A stretch of DNA of 64,000 bases from Trichomonas vaginalis G3 (GCF_026262505.1 NC_067203.1:310001-374000), one strand, 5' to 3'. Positions 26,209-39,064 are shown, numbered from the stretch's first letter. Notes: generated from the letters alone by a model not told the origin. Program-made: numbers and translations.

Positions 26209-29175
26209 TTATTGAAATAAATCATCTTCGGCAATTTCAATGTTTTCTATCTTTTCATTTTTTGTTTCTTCTAAATTTATTTGAATGTCATCAAGTATTT
26301 GATCACTTGACATATACCTTTCAATTTCAATATCTCTGAAATCAATTCCAGAATGTTTGGACAAATCCTTATATTTTTTCATTATATCCTCAGGAATTAA
26401 TGATATTTCCAGACCAAAATGCTCTTCAAATAACTGAATCTCTTCATTTATTTTTTTCAATTTAATGAAATACGACTGTTTATGATCACTTGTGTTTTTA
26501 TCTGCCCGTGCATATCGATGCAAAATCGCTAAATCCACTTTCATTAAAGTGTGTACCGTCTTTAAAATTGTGGGATGTGAATATACAATATTTGTATTTA
26601 ACACTTTGTTGTACGATTCTACGCCATTATTAGAATAAATATTGTCGAATACTTTGAGCTTGCTGATTGAATTATAGCTTGTGCTCCATGTTTTAATAAA
26701 GTATTTTGCAAATTCATTTGTATCTTGAATGCATTTAATTTTATTACAAACCAAATCAAAAACTTCTTCTGGCATGAATGGAGAAGCGCATAATAACTTT
26801 AAAAGAATTTTATTGTTAAGATCTTCTGGATCACATTTTTTCTTGAAATTCTTAACTAATGCTGCAATAAAGTGATATATGCATCCAGTCAATATGGTTT
26901 GCTCTCCTTTTCTTTTATAAATTGAGCCTTGAAGTGCTTTTTCGAAATCAGTTGTTATAACATCAAATGTTGATAAAGGAATTTTAATATCAGTATCATA
27001 CTCCATAATACTAAATACTCTTTGATAATCAGTTTCTGTTCTTCCCGTCATGATTATATGTAAAAACGGTAGATACAGTTGAGTTGCTTGGTCAAAAATT
27101 AACAAATTTAATAATTGGCCATTCATTATTGATACAGGAACGACTTTGAAGGTTCCATCAATAAAACAATGTGATGAATACCGTGCAACTCGAATGAAAC
27201 GTTCCAATCCAAAAAAATAATAGGCATTATCATTTTTTGTGCTTTGGGTAATAAAATATGATCTTTGATTAAAAAATTCTAACATTTCATTAATAAGATC
27301 AATCTCTGATTTTGATTTGACAGGATGAACTTCATAATACAGCTGTTGGACTTTCTTCTCTGATATCTGAATGAAATTAGTAGACTGGGCTTGATTACAG
27401 TCATATATCAGTTGATTTGCATACTTTCTTGTTTCTGATATCGTTGCGGTTGGATTTTTGACAACATAATCTTGAACTTGAGATTCAATATCATAGTTCA
27501 TTGGATTTGTTCCTTTAATTATTTGAGATTGTTTTGCAGGTCGGCAGTTATGAAGTTTACTGTCTGGTTTTTCTTCAGGAGAAATATTTAATTTCTCATC
27601 AAAGACTTTTACATGCATACAAAAATTGCATCTAGGTTTATATCCGCAATAATAAATAATTTCTAAATAATTATTATGAGCATTGTAACGTTGAAATCTC
27701 AAAGGATGACCATTTGTATATATGGTTAATGAATATTTAATACGTGCGGATTGGGAAATTGAAAATGTATGATAAGTCCTCAGAATATTTTTGATTCTTT
27801 TTCGGTGAATCTCTTTATTTTTATCATCAAAAGATTGATAATTAGGAATAAGTTCAATGCAAGCTTTATTAACGATAATAGATTGTTTATGCGTTGAAAA
27901 ATTATTTTGGTAATCATAAGCAAAATTTGGCACTAGATGTGTATTTTGTAAATCTGTTAATGGAGGATTATCGGTTAAATGATTAGAAATTTGGGAAGAA
28001 TAAGAAGCAGTTTCATTAGGTAGTGAGGATTGATGCTGAGGGATTTGACGCTGAATATCCGAATTTATTGTTGCATTTTGTCTTTGATTTGTGTTTGAAG
28101 GAGTGACTCCACTTATTGTTGCAGTTTGTCTTTGATTTGTGTTTGGAGGAGTAACTCCACTTATTGTTGCAGTTTGTTTTTAATTTGTGTTTGGAAATGA
28201 AACTGCATTTATTGTTGCAGTTTGTCTTTGATTTGTGTTTGGAAATGAAACTGCATTTATTGTTGCAGTTTGTCTTTGATTTGTGTTTGGAGGAGAAACT
28301 CCACTTATTGTTGCAGTTTGTCTTTGATTTGTGTTTGGAGGAGAAACTCCACTTATTGTTTCATTTTGTCTTATATTTGAATTTTGAGCAGTTACTCCAC
28401 TTATTGTTGCAGTTTGTTCATCTAATAAAATTTGTTCATTCTCCTCCTCTTTGAATTCATTGAATTCTTCGGAACTTAAATATCTGTTTAATAGAGAATC
28501 CGAGTTTTCGTTGTCTTCATCTTGAAATGGCCAATTCTTTCTTATATTGTTATCTTTATCATGAGTTTCTATAGAAAAATCATTTTTATCCTTTTGTTTA
28601 CTTTCTTCATCATAATCGATATCACTATCATTCTCACTATAAGAATCTTCAGCTTCTTCATTTGGTAAAATTGTCTCATATAATTTATTTTTATTTCCAT
28701 CTGAAATTGTTACTTTATACTCTCCTTCTAACATTTTTTTAATTTCATCAACAGGATTGAATACTTCCTGAAGACAATTGAAATTCATGATTTTAACTGC
28801 TTCTTCTATTATGTTATTGCTCATATACAACGCAAACTTGGCTGCCCACAATAAATTTTCGTCATTTTGTGATATTTGATTAATCTTTTTGTCTTGATCT
28901 TCAGAAGTTTTTATACTGTTTACAATCGGAATTGAAAATAAGTTAAAAGGCTTCTTTTTTCTTTTAATATTGATAGTAATTTTGTTATTACAGCGCAAAT
29001 TATCCAGAACACCTAAATTTTTGTTATTTGTTGTTAATTCGAATGTGTTTAGAGGTAAACTTAGCTTGTGAGATATATATAAATAAAGTGTTAATGCTTT
29101 AACCGCTCTTGGTGGAATGACATATAATTTTGTATCCTTATAAATAAATTTAATGTAGTTTTCCATTTTTGTCAC
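26209..29175 (-). pseudogene. MULE transposase with one internal stop
   Basis: A single minus-strand frame runs from the ATG at 29175 to a stop at 26209-26211. It is interrupted only by an in-frame TAA at 28180-28182, where a CAA repeat codon has become TAA. Before the stop there are 331 residues: a ubiquitin-like N terminus (YIKFIYKDTKLYVIPPRAVK ... LRCNNKITINI), an acidic linker and 16-residue repeats. After it, counting from the Met at 27933, come a zinc-finger-like region (C96, C102, C105, H107, H128, C130) and the MULE catalytic core with D259 (CFIDGTF), D329 (TTDFEKA), H354 (CIYHF) and E439 (NGVESYN). The core residues are intact, so inactivation appears recent. A start after the stop could still give a 574-residue protein. 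Confidence 0.9.
28050..28420 (-). repeat. 48-bp minisatellite encoding NTNQRQTATISGVSPP repeats
   Basis: About seven to eight units of 48 bp code for the 16-residue unit TATI(S/N)GVSPPNTNQRQ inside the transposase frame. The nonsense codon lies in one of them. The plus-strand frame across the array (Leu/Phe/His-rich repeats) is a shadow. Confidence 0.9.
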
Positions 29176-30400
29176 TTTTTAAGATCTTACAAAATATAGT
29201 TGATTTTTATCACTATTGAAATAAGATAAATAATGTAAGGACTCTAATTTTGTTATAAATATGAATGAAAACAGTAAAATGGATAACTTAAATATATAAA
29301 AATAAATATTGGAACAAAGCTATAACAAATTTTCATTCTTATTTATAAATTGATAAACCAAAGTAATACATTTTATTACATTTCGTGTAACATATACTAA
29401 TATATAGATATTTTTTGAGATAATGTATTTATCTGTAAAAATTGTATGTGATCAAATTTGATTGATAAATTTATTCAGTAATAATAAATTGCATGTACAA
29501 TATATTATTGTCTTGCCATTTTTTTGCTCATAATAAAAAATCTTTAAAAATGATAACAATAAAAGAGTATTAAGTAAAAATTTATACATCCAAAATATAT
29601 TTCAGTAACAGCATAATACGCCTATGCTAATTTTTAGTTCTTAAATTAAATAGATGTCCCTAATCCCATAGATATTCACCAAACTTGGCAAATTCTGAAC
29701 GTGATCTACATATCCCTAGCAAGTAGATCATATTGGTATACGTATCTTGATCAAATAAAAAGAATATTTGTTGAATAATTTCTGTTCAAATTAAAAGTTC
29801 TTCAACTTACGGTAAATCTATCTGCCTTAAAAAGTATTACGATATTATGCAAAGTCAATTTTCTCCAAAAAATATTTGAAGATGATACTTTAAGTATACC
29901 AAAAATACAAGAATTTTGAGAGAACTCAATGAATTTTTGTGAAGGTGGAGTTAAATTGAGAAGATTTTTGGTCAGAGAAAAACAAAAATTACTATCTGAT
30001 AAAATGGTATTAAAATGAAAAAAGTTTAAACAAAGGAAATGAAGAATTTATATTATATTAGAATTTAAAGAGTAAATATAAAAGATTGAAAGAAAGAATA
30101 ATAATAGGATTCTTGAATGCAACATTTGGAATGATGTTTCCAGTTGTAGATGTGTTAAGCAAAGAGAGATAATGATAGTTTCTTGAGTTTTGAGTTAAGC
30201 TTGTTGTAGATGAGAGAGAAATTTTGACGAGACTGAGGAACTTCATTTGGAATGATGTTTCCAGTTGTAGATGTGTTAAGCAAAGAGAGATAATGATAGT
30301 TTCTTGAGTTTTTGCAATTAACCATCCTCAATGACTATTGTTTTAATATAATTTTTAAATTTTTTAAAACTGACATTTTAGTTGTATATTTTTTCTAACA
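29176..30400. other. A/T-rich MULE interior with a 122-bp-spaced duplication
   Basis: No gene is supported. A ~70-bp segment beginning CATTTGGAATGATGTTTCCA at 30122 is repeated at 30244, an offset of 122 bp, giving a partial tandem duplication (30122..30313). Upstream of the transposase start (29176-29400) the DNA is A/T-rich and would hold its promoter, but no motif is clear. Confidence 0.6.
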
Positions 30401-31980
30401 AAGGTACATTCACTAGGCGATAACAGTAAAATGGGATGAAAATATGATAAATAGCATCCCTATATAGTGCCAAACAATATTTATACGGGCCAAAAAAATT
30501 TGGCTAGAGATTTGGCGAGTTATAAAACTTAGAAAATTGAGAGGGATTTTTATTTTTGAATTTTTTTGGAAAGTTAAAATTGCGATTAAAAATCGATTTC
30601 CAGGAGAACTAAGCATCTCATCATATATTTAAATCGATAAAAATATTAAATAATAGTTGAATAGTATAACAACGTGAAATTATGGCTGAATCTACAGAAA
30701 AAATGAACATATTTGACATTTTTGAAAATTCATACGTTAGATGGTGACAGACTCATAAACTATACTTTAGCTAAGATTGATATATGGTTTCAACAACACA
30801 TGGTTAAAATTGTAAAAATATTTTAGATTTCAAAAAGATATATATGGTAATATAATGGAACAAAGTCAACAAATAGCATGTTAAATATGTTATAATTAAC
30901 TTTTTATTAGATCCAATAGTAGATATCGAATGGTTTCCAGCTTTATGGTTAAATATTTTCTTTTCGAGCTTCTCTTTAACTGTTGTATTAAGGTTGTAAA
31001 TTTTTGATGCTAGAAACTATGGAATCTTCTTTGCTGCTGCATTTTTCTTGAGAGTTCTTGCAATTTCGAATAGATCTGCGCATTGTATGAAATTGAGGCT
31101 TTAAAATATCTTGAAAACAGAATAGGACTGCTTTTCCAAAGGAATGCTTACTTGTAAATCAGAGAGTTTCAAAATTGAGAGCAAGATTATCATCATAACT
31201 TTCGATTTTGCTGCGAAAAAGGAAGACAAGTAATTAACAAATCATTTACTGTTGTTCATCAAAAGAAGAAAACTTTGATAACAACTAATGATGATAAAAT
31301 CAAGCTATCTTTTAATATTTTAAATTGATAAGACATTCAAAATATTTGAATGGTTTAAAATATTTTCTTTTAATTTCTATAAGATATTATCATGATTATA
31401 TAATAAAATTTAAATTTTTATTCAAAAAGGCAATATTTCAAACTTTTAATTTCAAAAATCTTAATTCTGCAATAAGTGTATTTAATTGTAGCAAATTTAA
31501 TGATCCTTCGTCATGCTTAGCAATTTGGAACTCATAAATTAATGATTTCTTCAAATAAAATTCTGCATTATTTCAAAAGTCAATAATTCTCTAGTAACTT
31601 TTCTTCAAACCCTAACCATTATATTATATGTATAATGGAGAATAATTGCAAAGAAAGATAGCCGAATTTACTGGGTAGTTCTTGTGATGCGAAATAATTG
31701 CAATTAACACATAGTTTTAACAGCATCAATCTCTTTTTGCTCTCATTTAAATGCATTCGCACACTTTAATTTTGAAATATAAGAGTTTTGGAAATTATCA
31801 AATTTATCTGCTCAAATACTATAGATCTTCATAAGTGTTAATAGAATCACCAGCCTTACATATAGTGTTTAATATAATGATGCACATCATACTGGGATTT
31901 ATTCCTTATTCATCTAGTTATTATAAGATTTACAACCCCATGAAAATTTAAAATTTTGTCAAAAATAGTGAATGTACCTT
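30401..31980. mobile_element. Nested 1.58-kb non-coding DNA transposon with exact 10-bp target duplication
   Basis: The element has 15-bp perfect terminal inverted repeats, AAGGTACATTCACTA at 30401..30415 and its complement at 31966..31980. It is flanked by an identical direct repeat TTTTCTAACA at 30391..30400 and 31981..31990. The interior is A/T-rich and has no credible frame. A 10-bp duplication fits Mutator-type transposition, so it may be a non-autonomous MULE-related element with short ends. It must have inserted after the host MULE. Confidence 0.9.
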
Positions 31981-32024
31981 TTTTCTAACACAACTATCAA
32001 TAAATTGTAATATCATTATACTAT

Positions 32025-32812
32025 ATATTAATATGAATTTTATAGAAAAGCTTTATTTTTTTCTCAATTTTTAATTTCATTTCAGTCTCTAAACTTTCTT
32101 ACTATGTAAAAACGTATTATTATAGTAATAAAATAAAATACATGTTTATTCGATCTCGTATTTCAAAAAAATAAAATTACTTATATAAAAAGATTCTCTT
32201 TAGTCAACTTTCTTTTTGAATCTCTAATAAGTTTTTACTGTTGCTTCTATATATTAAGTATTGATTCTTGTAGTAAAGAAAATCCGGAACGTTTATTTAT
32301 TAGAATACTTGAACTTTGACTTACATATTACTAATTGTAATTATTTTCAAGAGCTATTTCTATTACTCCTACTTGTTCGGCTTAAAATCTGCTATATTGT
32401 TAAGATAAACTAAGTCTAAATTTTGAACCATTTTTTGAAGTTTAAAGTGTAATACATATCGATTTTTTATCCGAATTTAAGAATTGCTTCAAAGTTTTAG
32501 CGTGAAATCGTGCATTTTTTCTAATGAAATTGTTATTATAAGATAAGCAATCTGAGTTTTTTTGAATAATATGTCACTACACATGATAGAGCGTTACGTG
32601 CTGAAAAGTTACGCTTCGTTCTGAAAGTGGTAATGAAGTTTTATTAGAATTCATCAAAAAAAACGTATGAAAATAATCGTATGTCAAAATGTGAGCACTT
32701 CTCAAAATTTGCTCACATTTTGACTATTTTTGTGAGATCTTCCTCATAATTTTTTGACAAACGTACAAAAAAGTACCAAAATGTGAGCAAATGTGAGCAA
32801 TTTTTATATCTC
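32025..32812 (-). repeat. MULE right terminal inverted repeat
   Basis: Inverted partner of 25012..25800. It ends ...GCAATTTTTATATCTC at 32812 and is followed at once by Polinton coding sequence. Confidence 0.9.
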
Positions 32813-33448
32813 CAAATTATGAGGACTAATGCGAACCCATTTACCTAAATGAGTTGCTATGACAGGAACGTTTGGAATGAACATTGAATTGACTGCATAA
32901 CAGAAAGACTTATATTCTACTGAACCTTTACTATTAACTCCTGAAATACCTGTGACATTAGCTATTTTTGACTCAATGTACAAACAATTGCCATAACATA
33001 CATATGGAACAGATTTCATCTCAATCTTTTTGTCAACACTTTTCAAAGGAAATGACATATGGTATGCTCCCAGAAGCAATTGAACTCTATGACTCATTCG
33101 TATTATCTTAAACTCCTTCACATAACTGAACTTCAAAACTCCTGCAATAAGTTTAACATTCATTAAGTTTTCTTCGTTATCCTTGTTTATTGTAGTATTT
33201 ATGAGAGCATTTAACACTCCAGCTAATGTTTCCATCTTATATTCTACATTATTGCGAAATCTTATTTCGTGCTTCTTTCCATCTATTTCAAGCTCCATGA
33301 AATCTGTTTCATCTGTTATGACAAAAGTTGCGATAGTATTGAAGTCAACAACTCTGAAAGCAAGCGCTTCATTCTGAAGACCTAAGTTTGTTTGTAGCTT
33401 TACTGTCCCGTATTCGTTTGGGTCTGTACTTTGCAAATAGAACAACAT
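32813..33448 (-). pseudogene. Polinton minor virion protein, left-arm copy cut by MULE border
   Basis: This matches the first ~212 residues of 42006..42782, starting MLFYLQSTDPNEYGTVKLQT. The MULE end lies inside the gene, so it is a fossil. It is divergent from the fibre gene, with a 17-bp spacer. Confidence 0.85.
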
Positions 33449-33465
33449 TTTATTCTCATTAAAAT
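33449..33465. promoter_or_regulatory. 17-bp divergent promoter
   Basis: TTTATTCTCATTAAAAT fills the whole gap between two opposite ATGs. The same sequence is found inverted at 41989..42005, and similar plans occur at 2321, 18602 and 44973. Confidence 0.55.
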
Positions 33466-36366
33466 ATGACTATTGCTGCATATGCGTATGAAACAAATGA
33501 AGCAAGAAGAGCACATGAACTAGTAAATGAAAACTCAACTTTAACCATTGAAGGCAATGATTTAGTCATTGACGATGGAAAAACTAAAAAAGTCATTGAT
33601 TTCGATACTTTTAACACTTATGACCCATTCATTACAACAAGCAAGGTTCCCATCATAAATGATGGAACGGTGCAATATATAAATTCTACAGTAGATGCCT
33701 CATTAGTGAAAGTATTAAATGTTCTCATTGAATTGTTAAAGAGCTTTCGATTTGACGACAACATTAAATGCCTAAAGAATTTAGTCATGAATGAGAAACA
33801 AATTCTCGGCGTTGCTGGTAACAGTAATGATGTACACCTTATGACATTAGAATATTATAACGAACATAAAGATGAACTGAAAGGAGAGAAGGGTGACACC
33901 GGACCTCAAGGACCACAAGGAATACAAGGAATACAAGGACTACAAGGACCTCAAGGCGAGAACGGTTTGGATGGTGAAGATGGAAAGGATGGAAAAACTG
34001 CTAAATCATGGATATGGAACCTTATAAATACTGGTTTAACAGCTGCTTCATATGGAGTTCTTCAATACCAAATCGGAAAGATATGGGCAGTACTTGGTGA
34101 AGAAGTTTTAGATGACGTTAAAAATGCTTTGAACTTCATTTCAAATGGTTCGGATACTATTAAAACTTTATCTGGTTGGATGCAAGAAACAAGGAGTCAA
34201 ATAGATACTGTAAGACGTATAGCAAACAATGCACGTAGGGGATTGGATACTTTACGAGAAGCACAAAATACACTAAAGGAAGCAAATGATATTCTTGGCT
34301 CAGTATCAGACATGCATGAAGATTGGCTTAAAGGTATTGACAAATCTTTAAAAAATCACAGTCAGTCTATTGCTGACTACAAGAAAAGTATAGATTTTTT
34401 ACATAGTGCTATGGACGTACATGATGGAAGCATAAGGAACTTACTTAATGCTAACAATAACTTACCAGGAACTATTAAAGCATTTATAAAGTCCTTTGTA
34501 AAACCTGGTGCTCTAACATTTAGGTCTTTGAGAGCAAGAGCATTGAAGTCAAGAGATGCAGAAACTCCAACAGAACCTACAGAAGGAACTGAAACAACAG
34601 AAACTCCAGAAGAACCACCAAAACCAACGGCAAATGAAATATTGTTCGAATATTTTCCAAGGTACTCTGTTCTCATTGCATACATTCAAGAAATACTTAA
34701 GAAAGCAGACTTGACTTTAGGAGATGATGAAAGTTCTGTATATCTTTCGTTCCAGTTTCAAATAGCAGAACTTTTGAGACAGATATGCTTAATGTATGAC
34801 AACATCTCTGATTTCACAAGATATGATGACGACCATAACCCCGAACACGGTGAAGAAGAAGTTTTACAAACATCCATTAAGACAGGAAAGGTTTTAACTC
34901 AAAGTCTCATTATTGACACCAAAGATGGCGAAGTGGACGTTCTTCAAGAGCTGAAGAAAAATACTTCTTCGGGAGGTGGTGGTAGGCATGAACTTGAAAT
35001 AAATGAGATAGAAGAGAAATTAGCCGAAAAAGCAGATAAAAACCATGTTCATTATATAAGTTCAGACGAACAGATTATAACGGACTACCATGGATATTTA
35101 ACACAGGATGAACAAATAAGCACTGAAGATGTTAATGAAAGAAGATATAAATTCATTCGTGCTAAAGGTTATGACATACGCTGTACTGTACAGTATGACA
35201 CAGGTAAAGCACCAGAAGCATTTGGTTATAACAATGAAATTTATGCTTCATACTTCTTTGTTAACGGTGTATTAGTTGAACCAAGATTTACTTTGAGAGT
35301 TAAGGCAAAAATAACTTTTGAAGATGCTATTAAAAGTAAAGCCAGCAAAGATGAACTTGACGCAACGAACAAAGTTTTGAAATCTCATAAACACAATATC
35401 TCCGATATAAATGAACTTCAAGCTACATTAAATAGTAAAGCTGACAAAGAACATACACATAAATCCTTCACTACTGTTAGAGCAGACGACATAATATTGA
35501 ACTATACCCTTGGTTCAAGTGCACCTTTAGAGAATCCAAGTACAAGCGTAAAAGATACACTAAACTCCTTAAATAGTAAATGTATGAACATTGAAGGTCA
35601 TGTCAGAAACTTTGAAACTAAAGTTAGATAAAAAAGCAGATAAAGAACATACACATAACTCCTTCTCAACTGTTGCTATAGAAAGTATTGAAGGAACGGT
35701 TGGCGAACTGGTGGGGATGCATTATATTATAAACCTCCTAACTTTCCACAAGGTTTAACATCGAATGAAAACATAACAACGAAGAAAGAAATTAGCTGTA
35801 AAAATGTTTATGTCATGGATGATGAAAATAATGTTAAATTCACTGCTCAAGATTTATATGATAAGAAAGCAGACAAAACAGAGCTTCAAACATTAAAGAC
35901 TGAAATACTTCAAACATTATATCCTGTTGGTTCTATTTATACGTCAATGAATTCAACAAATCCAGAAACAGTTTTAGGTTTTGGTACGTGGAAGCAGATT
36001 GTAGATAATTCTTATACTGTGCTAGATATTCAAAGCAAACAGGAGGTTCGAAGAAATTAAAGAAGCAAACCTTCCACCGCACACTCATACAGGAACGACA
36101 AACTTTTCTGGCGACCATAGCCACTCATTAAGAGACCATTATACAACTCAGAGTATGAAGCTGGCCATGACGTTTTATCTCCATCTTATAACAATTCAGC
36201 AAAAAAGATTTTTCGACCAACTGAACCAGGAGGAAATCATTCACTTTCACAACAAATCCAACAGGCTCGGGTGCAGATTATATGCCACCATTTGTGACTA
36301 TATTCGCATGGTACCGCGTTCAATGAACGCGCTTGAGCCTAGAATAAAATCTTTAACTTTACATAA
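33466..36366 (+). pseudogene. Collagen-containing phage-fibre-like protein, left-arm copy, broken
   Basis: This is the same gene as 39133..41988 in inverted orientation. Recognisable parts are the N-terminal MTIAAYAYETNEARRAHELV, a collagen-like Gly-X-Y run near 33886..33990, a long coiled-coil region, KADK-type repeats and the fibre C-terminal domain. It is broken in its last third. Confidence 0.8.
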
Positions 36367-37447
36367 ATGAGCTTGAAAGAAGTATTCGAACAACATCCAT
36401 GGAGGTCATTTAAGAAGTTCAATGAAGCTGCAAAGAGTTGGGGATTTACTAACAGAGCTGAAGTGAAAAGGTTTCTTTGACAAAAATGTTGTACATCAAA
36501 CAAAATAAACCCTTACGACTACTTTTTACCAATTTACTCCAACACTCCTGACGCATACCAATTTGACACTCTCATTCAAAGCAGAAAAGGAGGACATAAA
36601 CCATTCCTCATCTTCATTAATGTTAACACTCGTAAAGCATATGCATATCCAATGAAAAATAAAGGAACTCGTGAAGTGTTAAGAGTTTACAAAAGTTTGT
36701 AGCAGAACATAGCCCAAGTACTTTAACATCAGACCAAGACAGTGCATACCTCAGCAATGAAATCACAGATTTTCTCATTAAGCATAACTAACTCACTACA
36801 CTACTGAAGACCATAACCATAACATACTCGGCATCATAAACCGCTTCATAAGAACGCTCAGAGATTTAACCAAGAGCGAGATTTTACCGAAGAAACAATG
36901 AAACATTTTCTCGAAGTATATAATTCCTCAACACATTCTACAACAGGACATACACCAAATTCAATGACACAACAACAAGAAGAAAAGTATAACAAAAGAA
37001 ACGAAGCCAAACACAAAAATATCAGAAATTCAACGCAATTTACCCTCATTCCTGGTACAAAAAGTTCGTGTAGTTCTTGACGACAAACCGTTGACAAAGA
37101 AACGTTTAAGGTTAAGTAGAACTATTATATCGTAAGACTCTACGCAAGGTAATGGATATCTTATAAAAGCTGCTGACGACTCTATTGCGTTTTACCCTCG
37201 TCACAATTAGTCGAAAGTAGTAATGGCAAACTTGCTGAAACCATTGACGAAGCAAAGCGAGGAGTGGTTATTGAAATACTTGGCTATAACATAAACGATG
37301 ACACTTATAAAGTAAGATATGAAGAGGCGTTGAAGATGTATACCATCTAAGAACTTGAGAGAGTCAAAGTCAACACATCTGGACCATTAGAGCGGGAGTA
37401 CTGGAAAGACAAAAATAAGCCAGAAAGAGATAAGAAAATTCTTCTAA
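36367..37447 (+). pseudogene. RVE integrase, left-arm copy, broken
   Basis: The start MSLKEVFEQHPWRSFKKFNE, the core segment FLIFINVNTRKAYAYPMKNK and LTSDQDSAYLSNEI, and a chromodomain-like C-terminal part identify the Polinton integrase family also seen at 37987..39064 and 61261..62345. It is broken in several places. Confidence 0.8.
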
Positions 37448-37986
37448 ACTTTTTCATTAGATGTAAATCAGACATGAATGAAACAGTCATGTAATTAATG
37501 TTTTTCATAAATTTACACCAAAAAATATTTTAGGTGAAGAGGTGAGATCTCACCTATTTTTCACCTGGTTTTTCTCACCCTCATGATAATTCTTCTAAAC
37601 TTTTTCATTAGATGTAAATCAGACAAAGCATTTACCAGAAAGAATAAGATAATTCTTCTAAACTTTTTCATTAGATGTAAATCAGACAAAAATATATTTT
37701 AGGTGAAGAGGTGAGAGTTCACCCGGTTTTTCACCTCTTCACCTAAAATATATTTTTTGGTGTAAATTTATGAAAACATTAATAATACATGACTGTTTTC
37801 ATTCATGTCTGATTTACATCTAATGAAAAAGTTTAGAAGAATTATCATGAGGGTGAGAAAACAGGTGAAAAAATAGGTGAGATCTCACCTCTTCACCTAA
37901 ATTATATTTTTTGGTGTAAATTTATGAAAACATTAATAATACATGACTGTTTTCATTCATGTCTGATTTACATCTAATGAAAAAGT
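37448..37986. repeat. Palindrome centre with AGGTGA spacers and TTCATTAGATGTAAATCAGA repeats
   Basis: No gene. The stretch has four or five copies, in both orientations, of a ~40-bp segment containing TTCATTAGATGTAAATCAGA. Between them are three palindromic modules built on AGGTGAGATCTCACCT (37519..37580, 37846..37912) or AGGTGAGAGTTCACCC (37688..37759), each ending in a (C)CTAAA(A)TATATTTTTTGG-type motif. The integrase stop codons lie at its edges. It could be a pair of element ends, or a duplicated gene spacer that acted as the crossover point for the inverted duplication. Confidence 0.7.
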
Positions 37987-39064
37987 TTAGAAGAATTTTC
38001 TTATTCTTTCTGGCTTATTTTTGTCTTTCCAGTACTCCCGCTCTAATGGTCCCAGATGTGTTGACTTTGACTCTCTCAAGTTCTTAGATGGTATAACATC
38101 TTCAACGCCTCCTTCATATCTTACTTTATAAGTGTCATCGTTTATGTTATACCCAAGTATTCAATAACACTCCTCGCTTTGCTTCGTCAATGGTTTCAGC
38201 AAGTTTGCCATTACTACTTTCGACTAATTTGTGCACGAGGGTAAAACGCAATAGATCGTCAGCAGCTTTTATAAGATATCCATTACCTTGCGTAGAGTCT
38301 ACGATATAATAGTTTCTACTTAACCTTAAACGTTTCTTTGTTCAACGGTTTGTCGTCAAGAACTACACGAACTTTTGTACCAGGAATGAGGGTAAATTGT
38401 GTTGAATTTCTGATATTTTGTGTTTGGCTTCGTTTCTTTTGTATATACTTTCTTCTTGTTGTTGTGTCATTGAATTTGGTGTATGTCCTGTTGTAGAATG
38501 TGTTGAGGAAATATACTTCGAGAAAATGTTTCATTGTTTCTTCGGTAAAATCTCGCTCTTGGTTTAAATCTCTGAGCGTTCTTATGAAGCGGTTTATGAT
38601 GCCGAGTATGTTATGGTTATGGTCTTCAGTAGTGTAGTGAGTTATTTATGCTTAATGAGAAAATCTGTGATTTCATTGCTGAGGTATGCACTGTCTTGGT
38701 CTGATGTTAAAGTACTTGGCTATGTTCTGCTACAAACTTTTGTAAAACTCTTAACACTTCACGAGTTCCTTTATTTTTCATTGGATATGCATATGCTTTA
38801 CGAGTGTTAACATTAATGAAGATGAGGAATGGTTTATGTCCTCCTTTTCTGCTTTGAATGAGAGTGTCAAATTGGTATGCGTCAGGAGTGTTGGAGTAAT
38901 TGGTAAAAAGTAGTCGTAAGGGTTTATTTTTGTTTGATGTACAACATTTTTGTCAAAAACCTTTTCACTTCAGCTCTGTTAGTAAATCCCCAACTCTTTG
39001 CAGCTTCATTGAACTTCTTAAATGACCTCCATGGATGTTGTTCGAATACTTCTTTCAAGCTCAT
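37987..39064 (-). pseudogene. RVE integrase, right-arm copy, broken
   Basis: Inverted copy of 36367..37447 with the same family features. It is broken in several places. It lies downstream of the fibre gene in the same direction, with a 68-bp gap. Confidence 0.8.

Larger units (their letters stand above)
25012..32812 (-). mobile_element. Mutator-like (MULE) DNA transposon with ~790-bp terminal inverted repeats
   Basis: The ends begin GAGATATAAAAATTGCTCAC and are inverted copies over 789 bp (25012..25800 and 32025..32812). The transposase is on the minus strand at 26209..29175. A 1.58-kb element is nested at 30401..31980, so the MULE proper is about 6.2 kb. I found no matching 9-11-bp target duplication: the bases before 25012 (CTTCATATT) and after 32812 (CAAATTATG) differ. 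The left flank is a host ankyrin gene and the right flank is the interior of a Polinton gene. Confidence 0.9.

Noticed and set aside
28164-28454. Plus-strand Leu/Phe/His repeat protein
   Set aside because: It is the antisense shadow of the 48-bp repeat in the MULE transposase.
25012-32812. Target duplication for the large MULE
   Set aside because: CTTCATATT on the left and CAAATTATG on the right do not match under any small shift I tried.
34377-34685. 102-residue minus-strand Ser/Val/Gly-rich frame in the fibre gene (also at 40769..41077)
   Set aside because: It is a shadow of the Thr/Glu/Pro linker of the fibre coding frame. It appears in both arms only because the arms are copies.
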